This document shows positions 1 through 5,130 of a DNA stretch of 5,769 nt, in pieces. Made by a program: the position numbers and the translations under genes. How positions within the stretch are numbered: the first letter of the stretch is position 1; every line of letters begins with the position of its first letter. The notes under the pieces are model-generated. The model searched no databases. It was given only the letters and a program-made list of their open reading frames with translations, and was not told the origin of the DNA. Origin of the DNA: Desulfobacteraceae bacterium (GTDB taxonomy: Bacteria; Desulfobacterota; DSM-4660; Desulfatiglandales; Desulfatiglandaceae); assembly GCA_011042035.1 (NCBI GenBank), contig DQZA01000074.1, positions 1 to 5,769 of the forward strand, in the 5' to 3' direction.

Positions 1-501
1 AAGCCCAGCAAGAGGGCAAAGATGGGGATTATCCTATGCCCTGAACGAAGGCGAATTTTTAAAGAAAGTAGCGTACTGGAAAACCTTAGAATTGGGGCAT
101 ACCTTGCCTCCTCGCGGCAGGCCAGTGAGACACTGGAGTATGTCTTTGAGATATTTCCGGCATTGGAAAAGTTAAAAAAAAGGGTGGGTGGATTCCTGAG
201 TGGGGGAGAGCAGCAAATGCTGGCCATTGGCCGGGCATTAATGGCCCAACCTACAGTCCTTTTGCTGGATGAGCCATTGCTTGGTTTGAGCCCCCTTATG
301 CAGGCCATGCTGGTACGTTCCACCAGAGAGATTCGTGACCAAAAAAAGATATCCATAATTATTACTGAGCAGTATGCGAGGCCGGTGATACCCATCATTG
401 ATTATGGATTTATACTGGAGAATGGTGCCGCTGTGCTTGAGGGAACCAAAGAGGAACTATTGAGTAATCCTGATGTTAGATCTGCATACTTTGGAGTTTA
501 G
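1..501 (+). CDS. livF: Branched-chain amino acid-type ABC transporter ATPase, LivF-like (5' end missing)
   Basis: This is the C-terminal 166 codons of an ABC ATPase; the reading frame is open from base 1, so Walker A lies upstream of the window. Visible in order are a PERRRIF segment after the Q-loop region (LivF proteins usually have PEGRRIF), VLENLRIGAY, the ABC signature LSGGEQQ (196-216), IGRALM, Walker B VLLLDEP (256-276) with GLSP, and the switch region ITEQYA. In the switch region Gln-Tyr stands where many ABC ATPases carry the H-loop His; LivF proteins normally have EQN there, so this fits the subfamily. The end, ILENG...LLSNPDVRSAYFGV, is typical of LivF. In the family, LivF pairs with LivG to power a LivH/LivM permease fed by a periplasmic binding protein at the inner membrane. 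Those partners presumably lie upstream. The adjacent CoA ligase suggests the cargo may be a carboxylic acid rather than leucine (inference). Confidence 0.9.
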   Translation, partial: KPSKRAKMGIILCPERRRIFKESSVLENLRIGAYLASSRQASETLEYVFEIFPALEKLKKRVGGFLSGGEQQMLAIGRALMAQPTVLLLDEPLLGLSPLMQAMLVRSTREIRDQKKISIIITEQYARPVIPIIDYGFILENGAAVLEGTKEELLSNPDVRSAYFGV

Positions 502-524
502 CGAGTAAAGGGGAAGAGGTAAAG

Positions 525-2177
525 GTGGATTCATACGGCGAAAAACTCCAGCAGGAGCTAAGCTATACCAGGTTTGATCAGATGGCGGAGCGTTATCCGC
601 ACAACACTGCCATAATATTTCTTGGGCAACATTTTTCTTACGGACAGTTCAAGGAATTGAGTGAAAGGTTCGGTGCCGCCCTTAAGGAGATGGGAGTAAA
701 AAAGGGCGACAGGGTTATGCTTTACATATCCAACTCCCCTCAATGGCTTATAGCGTTTCTGGGTATACAGAGGATAGGCGCTGTGCTGGTGCCTGTATCA
801 CCCATCTACACTTCTTTTGAAATCGAATATATGCTTAACGACTCTGGTGCAGAGACTATTGTATGTCTTGACACCAATTTTTGTTACGTAAAGGAGATCT
901 TTGATAAGACTCCTCTCAAGCGCGCAATAGTAACAAACCTAGCGGATCTGTTACCGCTATGGAAAAGGTTTTTGGGTACCTTATTTGACAAGATTCCAAA
1001 AGGCAAAGTTGAGCGTGAATCCTGGGTGCACTCTTTTTGCTCTCTTTTGAAGCACGCTCCCCTTGACGCGTCCCAAGAAGTGGATCCTTGGAAGGATCTG
1101 TCCTACATACTGTACACAGGGGGGACAACAGGTATGCCCAAGGGCGTACCAGGGAATCATATAGGGATGACCTCCTATGTTAATGACGTAACAGAGGATG
1201 TGGCAGGTGAACATCTTTTGGAAGGTCGAGACGTTTACATTGCCGTTAACCCCTTGTTCCACATCATGGCCCTTGGATTGTGTATGGCAATAGGGCTCAA
1301 CAAAGGCAACACAGTGGTATTGATGCCTGTGCCGCTTGTGGATGCAATCCTGGAGAGTATTGAAAAGTATCGGGTTAGGTGGTTCTTGGGGGTTCCTGCC
1401 CTTTACAGGATGATACTGGAAAACAATCGCCTTGATCGCTACGATCTGAGCTCGCTGAGATATTGCTACTGCGGTGGCGATGTGCTTCCCGTGGAGGTTT
1501 ACAAGCGATGGAAAGAACGGTTCAATATTCCCATCTACCAAGTTTACGGATCAACCGAGGCTGGACATGTCACCTATAGTCGAATCGGCGGAGAGCCCAA
1601 GCCGGGCTCCATTGGGATCCCACTCAAGAGCCGCGTGTGCATGGTGGTGGATCCGGAAACTTTGCAGCCTGTTCCCCAGGGCGAAGTGGGAGAATTGCTA
1701 GTCACATCCCCTTATACCATCAAGGAATACTGGAACAAGCCAGAGGAGACAAAGAGTTCCTATGTAACCATAAATGGCAAGGTATTTTACAGAATGGGAG
1801 ACTTTGTCAGGCAGGACTCAGACGGAGAGTTTGTTTATGTGGAGCGCTCAGCCGACATTATCAAACACAAGGCCTACAGGGTTTCTGCCTCTGAAGTTGA
1901 GGCAGTACTTCAAGACCATCCTACGGTAATTGGCGCCTGTGTTGTGGGCGTGCCTGATCCCAAGGTAGGAGAGAGGATCAAGGCAATCGTGGTCCTGAAG
2001 GAAGACGCAAGGGGTGTGAGCGGCGCTGAGCTTATCCGGTGGTGCAGGGACAGGCTAGCCTCTTACAAGGTGCCTAGTTACATAGAATTCAGGGATATGC
2101 TGCCCAAGTCCAAGGTAGGAAAACTGCTTCGCCGAGAAATCAGGGATGAAGAACGGCGAAAGATGAAAAAGGAATGA
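525..2177 (+). CDS. AMP-forming acyl-CoA ligase (long-chain fatty acid-CoA ligase-like)
   Basis: This 550-residue protein belongs to the ANL adenylating superfamily, which activates a carboxylate with ATP to an acyl-AMP and then forms the CoA thioester. Visible motifs are the phosphate loop YTGGTTGMPKG (residues 197-207), NPLFH near 240, YGSTEAGH (341-348), YRMGD (422-426), RSADIIKHKAYRV (441-453) with hinge Asp444, and the C-terminal PKSKVGK with the expected catalytic Lys533. Length is normal for fatty acyl-CoA synthetases, and the N-terminal architecture resembles bacterial and archaeal FadD-type enzymes. There is no signal peptide, so it is probably cytosolic. The start is GTG, preceded by GAGG at 516-519 with 5-nt spacing. 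It lies 23 nt after the LivF-like gene and overlaps the next gene by 4 nt, so it is probably one operon. Odd point: motif A8 has Ala450 where Gly is usual. Chain length, or an aromatic substrate, cannot be read from the sequence. Confidence 0.9.
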   Translation: MDSYGEKLQQELSYTRFDQMAERYPHNTAIIFLGQHFSYGQFKELSERFGAALKEMGVKKGDRVMLYISNSPQWLIAFLGIQRIGAVLVPVSPIYTSFEIEYMLNDSGAETIVCLDTNFCYVKEIFDKTPLKRAIVTNLADLLPLWKRFLGTLFDKIPKGKVERESWVHSFCSLLKHAPLDASQEVDPWKDLSYILYTGGTTGMPKGVPGNHIGMTSYVNDVTEDVAGEHLLEGRDVYIAVNPLFHIMALGLCMAIGLNKGNTVVLMPVPLVDAILESIEKYRVRWFLGVPALYRMILENNRLDRYDLSSLRYCYCGGDVLPVEVYKRWKERFNIPIYQVYGSTEAGHVTYSRIGGEPKPGSIGIPLKSRVCMVVDPETLQPVPQGEVGELLVTSPYTIKEYWNKPEETKSSYVTINGKVFYRMGDFVRQDSDGEFVYVERSADIIKHKAYRVSASEVEAVLQDHPTVIGACVVGVPDPKVGERIKAIVVLKEDARGVSGAELIRWCRDRLASYKVPSYIEFRDMLPKSKVGKLLRREIRDEERRKMKKE

Positions 2178-2419
2178 GGAAAATTTCTCATGAAATGGGT
2201 GCCAGGGCATTCATTCCCAAAGAATATATGACGGAAATAGTGCCTTTTCTGGAAGATGTGCTGTCCCTGGGCTCGGGCGCCATGTGGAAGAGGCTTTTTG
2301 ATCGGCTCGGAGGATTCTTTAACGAGAAATTTGGCCATGATTGGATGAAAGTGAAAAAGGAATTCTGGGAGGAGGTGGCCTCAGGGAAATACAGGGGAAA
2401 ACCTGTGATTTTGAAATGA
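2174..2419 (+). CDS. Small conserved-looking protein of unknown function, coupled to the CoA ligase
   Basis: This encodes 81 residues. Its ATG overlaps the ligase stop (ATGA, 2174-2177), which suggests translational coupling; an AAGGA run abuts the start but is too close to be a normal ribosome site. I do not recognise the family. The product is small and basic, lacks an obvious signal peptide, membrane segment or cysteine motif, and has a Trp/Phe/Lys-rich centre (WKRLFDRLGGFFNEKFG, followed by DWMKVKKEFWEEV) that looks like two amphipathic helices. Residues 1-10 could be dispensable, since Met8 is an in-frame alternative. Its place as last gene of a transporter/ligase operon suggests an accessory role in activating or handling the same substrate (inference only). 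It is more likely real than a chance ORF because of the exact 4-nt overlap, the protein-like composition, and the fact that it fills the space up to the convergent gene. Confidence 0.6.
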   Translation: MRKISHEMGARAFIPKEYMTEIVPFLEDVLSLGSGAMWKRLFDRLGGFFNEKFGHDWMKVKKEFWEEVASGKYRGKPVILK

Positions 2420-2493
2420 AAAAGAGGAGGGCGCTGAGACAGACACTACCCTTCGCCTTCTGTAGAACTGGTAAAAGAAAGGGTTACGTGGAG

Positions 2494-3249
2494 TCAAGTG
2501 GGATAGCGTTCTGATGCAGGTGGAGAGGCCTTGGTTTGTGAGGCCTCTTTCTCAATGTGATAAAGGGTGGCACCCACCGGGGCAAAGGATAAGAATACGA
2601 TGTTTGCCCCGGGGATAAGAAAAGGCAGTCCAAAACCCAAGTGAAATGGCAAGGTTTTTAGCAGCAGCTTGAACCTTTCCCTGAAGGGCATCATCCTCCG
2701 AGCAGGGACAAGATCAGTATTGTCCCAGGAAAGAAATATGACAGCGACCAGCGAAGAGAGCACCACCAGTATAGGGCCCAATGGGATGACCCATCCCACG
2801 ATCATCAATACCAGGGATATGAGAACAGGAATTGTTGTCCTTGGTATTTCCTGCCGCACGAGGTAGCCAAACAACTTCAGTAATGATACCTTGGCTTCAT
2901 CCACTTGGCCCCTTACCTTCCTCTCAGTTATCCGCGACATAATATCCATTATCACAACGCTGAATAGTATCTGGGCCACGAGGTAAGAGATGACCGCAGA
3001 TGTTCCTACGAGCAGAAAAGACAGGAGCCAGGATACAATATGCCATAACCAGATGATCCAGTGGCTTGAGGGCTTGGCCCATATGAGGTTGAGGATCTGT
3101 TGGTGGTAGGCGAGGATGAGGGTGGCCAAAATTATAGTGAGGATCAGCACAGCCACGAATCGTATGATTCCCAGGATGAGTAGCTTGGGAGATCTTAAAG
3201 AAAAGAAAAGGCCTCTGAAGTTATACGATATTCCCTGAAAAAATCCCAC
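2494..3249 (-). CDS. EI24/CysZ-like integral membrane protein
   Basis: This encodes 251 residues, with a polytopic membrane protein visible throughout. The N-terminal GISYNFRGLFFSLRSPKLL (6-24) precedes hydrophobic stretches at about 24-48, 64-103 (long enough for two passes), 138-174 (probably two passes) and 203-230. The pattern SPKLL...MDIMSRITER...RQEIPR...LGFGLPFLIPGANIV...APVGATLYHIE matches the EI24 superfamily (Etoposide-induced 2.4), whose best known bacterial member is the sulfate transporter CysZ. No cysteine-biosynthesis gene is adjacent, so I do not call it CysZ; substrate and role are unknown. The start is GTG at 3249, with GAGG (3256-3259 on the - strand) 6 nt upstream. It is the last gene of a - strand group, 29 nt after the TonB-like gene, and converges on the ligase operon. 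Its last 25 or so residues form a polar tail, which contains the hairpin described separately. Confidence 0.75.
   Translation of the reverse strand: MGFFQGISYNFRGLFFSLRSPKLLILGIIRFVAVLILTIILATLILAYHQQILNLIWAKPSSHWIIWLWHIVSWLLSFLLVGTSAVISYLVAQILFSVVIMDIMSRITERKVRGQVDEAKVSLLKLFGYLVRQEIPRTTIPVLISLVLMIVGWVIPLGPILVVLSSLVAVIFLSWDNTDLVPARRMMPFRERFKLLLKTLPFHLGFGLPFLIPGANIVFLSFAPVGATLYHIEKEASQTKASPPASERYPT
2524..2550 (+). terminator. Putative intrinsic terminator of the + strand operon, inside the convergent gene
   Basis: A perfect 8-bp inverted repeat, AGAGGCCT (2524-2531) and AGGCCTCT (2541-2548), encloses a 9-nt loop and is followed on the + strand by T2549-T2550, making a short TTT run that continues as CTC. 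The orientation suits transcripts from the transporter/ligase/orphan operon, whose last stop is about 105 nt upstream. The T tract is weak, so the call is tentative. On the - strand no T run follows the stem. The hairpin lies within the C-terminal codons of the EI24-like gene (Lys/Glu/Ala/Ser-rich tail). Confidence 0.45.
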
Positions 3250-3278
3250 TTTTTACCTCGTATCCCTTTGCTTCATCG

Positions 3279-3887
3279 CTAAGACGGTCCAGTTCCTGTT
3301 AACTTATAATCGAAGTTGGCCTTTATATGAAGCCTTGCAACGGTCACTGACCCAGGAAATGCGGGAAAGGGGGCTGCCGCCCTCACAGCTCGCATGGCCT
3401 CACTGTCCAATATCATGTAACCCGAGGAACTAATGAGGCGTAGATCCTGAAGAGCGCCCTCTCTTGAGAGGGTGAATAAAAGGAGTGTCCGTCCTTCCAT
3501 CAAATTGTCCCTTGCAGCCTCTGGATAATTCCATTGGGCCATAAGGGCCTGTTTGATTATCTTTGCATATGAAACGTACTTCTTATCCGTGGTGTCCAAG
3601 GATATGGTATCTTCTCCCTGGGGTGTGGATTTGGAATTGTCTTCATTGAGCCTAGTAAGGCCCTGTGCGTCTTTGTCCAACTCCATGTCCTTGACCGGAG
3701 GTCGTATCAACTCCACCTGATAGATCCTAAGGGGTTCGATAATCCAGTGGATGGGGAAGGCCCGGTTTATTGTAATGAGAGCAAACACGTGGAAGACAAA
3801 GGAACCTATCATGCAAAGACGCATGATACCGGGCTTCCGGGAATACGTTATTGCATCATCACCCACCCTGGTTACGTTCGGGTCCAT
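3279..3887 (-). CDS. tonB: TonB-like energy transducer (short linker)
   Basis: This encodes 202 residues. A short cytoplasmic N-terminus (1-21) is followed by one membrane anchor at about 22-43, then IYQVELIRPP, a short polar linker (about 65-102) and a C-terminal TonB domain (about 103-195) with YAKIIKQALMAQWNYPEAARD, EGRTLLLFTLSREGAL, LRLISSSGY and SEAMRAVRAAAPFPAFP. The anchor contains S29-F-V-F-H33, the SxxxH pattern (Ser16/His20 in E. coli TonB) that couples to the ExbB-ExbD motor. Family role: it carries proton-motive energy across the periplasm to outer-membrane receptors, or serves a Tol-like system. The linker lacks the usual Pro-Glu/Pro-Lys repeats and is very short. No exbB, exbD or receptor gene is visible. 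The ATG start overlaps the upstream HD gene by 29 nt and has GGTGGG only 3 nt before it; GTG at codon 8 is an alternative that shortens the overlap to 8 nt. Confidence 0.8.
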   Translation of the reverse strand: MDPNVTRVGDDAITYSRKPGIMRLCMIGSFVFHVFALITINRAFPIHWIIEPLRIYQVELIRPPVKDMELDKDAQGLTRLNEDNSKSTPQGEDTISLDTTDKKYVSYAKIIKQALMAQWNYPEAARDNLMEGRTLLLFTLSREGALQDLRLISSSGYMILDSEAMRAVRAAAPFPAFPGSVTVARLHIKANFDYKLTGTGPS

Positions 3888-4446
3888 TTACCCACCAATC
3901 CGTTTTTTTGTCAAACCACCAGGAGGTCCAATCAGTTGTTAGGACCTGCTCAGCTATCTTTTTTGCCTCTGATGTTTGGAGCCTTTTGAGCGCAAATGTC
4001 AGCCAGTCCTTTGCATACGCATTGCCCACGTCGAGGTGTGCTTTAAGCTCAAAGATAAGGTCCAACTGGTCGGCATCCCTAGCAGCCAGGGCCTCTGGTG
4101 TTAACCCTTCATTGAATTCTCGGCTCAATTCCATGATCTCTTTAGAAAAAGGAAGTGTAGCCACCTGGTCTTCAAGGGCACTTTCCTCGTCGATCTCCAC
4201 GTATTTTTTGTTTACATAGTTATGGTCCCCTGTTCTTGCCTCATGAAAATCATGAAACAGGGCCATTAATACCACCTTGCGCATGTCAAGATCAGGGTTC
4301 CTAGAGGCAAGAACATAACCTATCACTGCGGTTCTAAAGGAATGAGCAGCAACAGACTCCTTACCCGAGCCAAGAAACTGGTATCCTGTTCGAGGGGTCT
4401 TTTTGAGCATCCCTATCTCGAAAAGAAATTCAACGGTTCTTTTCAT
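3859..4446 (-). CDS. HD-domain metal-dependent phosphohydrolase (YfbR-like HD family)
   Basis: This encodes 195 residues from the preferred ATG at 4446. The HD superfamily signature is clear: ESVAAHS with His35, then ALFHDFHEARTGD with the tandem His65-Asp66 and Glu69, and RDADQLD around Asp126, the usual metal ligands of HD hydrolases. The EARTGDHNYVNKKYV stretch is typical of the HD_3 group that includes the 5'-deoxynucleotidase YfbR. Members remove phosphate from nucleotides; the substrate here is not determinable. It is cytosolic, with no signal peptide. The longest frame starts at 4485 (13 residues more) but has no Shine-Dalgarno, whereas AGGAG lies 10 nt before 4446 and the putative promoter would start transcription inside the extra codons. 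It is first of three - strand genes; its 3' end overlaps the TonB-like start by 29 nt, which points to co-translation. No functional link with TonB is evident. Confidence 0.8.
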   Translation of the reverse strand: MKRTVEFLFEIGMLKKTPRTGYQFLGSGKESVAAHSFRTAVIGYVLASRNPDLDMRKVVLMALFHDFHEARTGDHNYVNKKYVEIDEESALEDQVATLPFSKEIMELSREFNEGLTPEALAARDADQLDLIFELKAHLDVGNAYAKDWLTFALKRLQTSEAKKIAEQVLTTDWTSWWFDKKTDWWVNGPERNQGG

Positions 4447-4456
4447 AAGCTTTCTA

Positions 4457-4461
4457 CTCCT
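4457..4461 (-). promoter_or_regulatory. Ribosome binding site deciding the HD-gene start
   Basis: On the - strand TAGGAGT stands upstream of the ATG at 4446, with 10 nt between AGGAG and the start codon. No comparable site precedes the longer-frame ATG at 4485, where the preceding bases are CCCAAACTTA. This favours the 195-residue protein. Confidence 0.6.
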
Positions 4462-4481
4462 AATCCAAACGCTATTTAAAC

Positions 4482-4510
4482 TCATTAAGTTTGGGAAGGG
4501 GAAAAGTCAA
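4482..4510 (-). promoter_or_regulatory. Candidate sigma70-type promoter for the HD-tonB-EI24 group
   Basis: On the - strand TTGACT (4510-4505) matches five of six -35 consensus bases. The -10 is poor: TAATGA (4487-4482) at 17-nt spacing, or CTTAAT (4489-4484) at 15-nt spacing. Transcription would begin near 4475-4477, leaving about 30 nt of leader before the ATG at 4446 and excluding the longer-frame ATG at 4485. Confidence 0.3.
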
Positions 4511-4532
4511 GGCTAATTTAGGTTAAGCTGTC

Positions 4533-4561
4533 TTGATTTGTACTCGATGAATGGTTAGTAT
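4533..4561 (+). promoter_or_regulatory. Candidate sigma70-type promoter for def-fmt
   Basis: TTGATT (4533-4538) and TAGTAT (4556-4561) are separated by exactly 17 nt; each matches four of six consensus bases. Predicted initiation near 4568 falls after the in-frame ATG at 4551 and gives a leader of about 25 nt for the start at 4593, so the promoter and the chosen gene start support each other. Confidence 0.45.
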
Positions 4562-4578
4562 AGAACATAGATTGCGTC

Positions 4579-4585
4579 AGGGTGG
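4579..4585 (+). promoter_or_regulatory. Ribosome binding site for def
   Basis: AGGGTGG ends 7 nt before the ATG at 4593. The other in-frame candidates, ATG 4551 and ATG 4614, have no purine-rich site at a suitable distance. Confidence 0.5.
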
Positions 4586-4592
4586 ACATGAA

Positions 4593-5117
4593 ATGAGTGA
4601 CAAATTACAAAAAATGAAGATATACACCTATCCTTCATCTGTGTTGAGGCAAAAGGCGGAGCCAGTTAGCAATATAGATGGTGAACTGAAAAAGTTGACA
4701 GATGGCATGCTTTACACCATGTATTCGGCCCCAGGCATTGGGCTTGCTGCAAATCAGGTGGGTTCGCTGGACAGGGTTATTGTCTTTGATCTCAAGCCTG
4801 AAGAAAAGGATGTTAGAAAACCCTGCGTATTGATAAACCCAGAGATTGTGGAGAGGGAGGGTACCACCAAATCAGAAGAGGCGTGCCTGAGCGTGATAGA
4901 CTATTCTGCTGAAGTGAAAAGGAATGCCCAGGTATTGGTACGGGGCATTGACATTGACGGTAATCCCTTAGAGCTTGAGGCTGATGGACTATTGGCAATA
5001 TGCCTTCAACATGAAATAGACCATCTCAATGGTATGCTTTTCATTGACCACATTAGCAGCCTCAAGAGGGCAATGTATAAAAAGAAACTCAAGAAGATTT
5101 TAGCCAATAAAGAGTGA
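4593..5117 (+). CDS. def: Peptide deformylase
   Basis: This encodes 174 residues from ATG 4593, the usual length of the family. The enzyme removes the formyl group from the N-terminal methionine of nascent proteins as they leave the ribosome. The N-terminal KIYTYPSSVLRQKAEPV is characteristic. Motif 1 is GIGLAANQ (48-55); motif 2 is EACLS (96-100) with metal ligand Cys98; motif 3 is QHEIDH (139-144) with His140, catalytic Glu141 and His144. All catalytic and metal residues are present, so it should be active. Odd point: motif 2 is normally EGCLS, and the Gly is Ala97 here; the segment after it (VIDYSAEV) also lacks the Pro often seen as SVP or SIP. A longer frame from 4551 adds 14 residues but would begin upstream of the predicted transcript start. 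fmt follows 13 nt downstream, the common def-fmt pairing. Confidence 0.95.
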   Translation: MSDKLQKMKIYTYPSSVLRQKAEPVSNIDGELKKLTDGMLYTMYSAPGIGLAANQVGSLDRVIVFDLKPEEKDVRKPCVLINPEIVEREGTTKSEEACLSVIDYSAEVKRNAQVLVRGIDIDGNPLELEADGLLAICLQHEIDHLNGMLFIDHISSLKRAMYKKKLKKILANKE

Positions 5118-5130
5118 TAACGATTTGCCT

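Noticed and set aside
981..1541. Long antisense reading frame (186 codons) within the CoA ligase gene
   Set aside because: It lies entirely opposite well-conserved ligase motifs, its translation resembles no family, and it has a His/Pro/Cys-rich shadow composition.
2420..2493. Possible terminator for the - strand group in the convergent gap (ACCCTT and AAGGGT pair)
   Set aside because: Only six base pairs with a loop of over 20 nt and no T run after the stem on the - strand; nothing else in this gap looks functional.
2494..3249. Assignment of the membrane protein as CysZ sulfate permease
   Set aside because: Only the broad EI24 pattern is visible; there is no sulfate-assimilation context, so a specific substrate cannot be supported.
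3851..4219. + strand reading frame opposite the HD-domain gene
   Set aside because: The - strand protein has clear HD motifs through this stretch; the + frame is Ser/Ala-rich shadow with no ribosome site.
4551..4592. Longer deformylase start at ATG 4551
   Set aside because: No Shine-Dalgarno precedes it, it overlaps the putative -10 box, and the added residues are not typical of deformylases.
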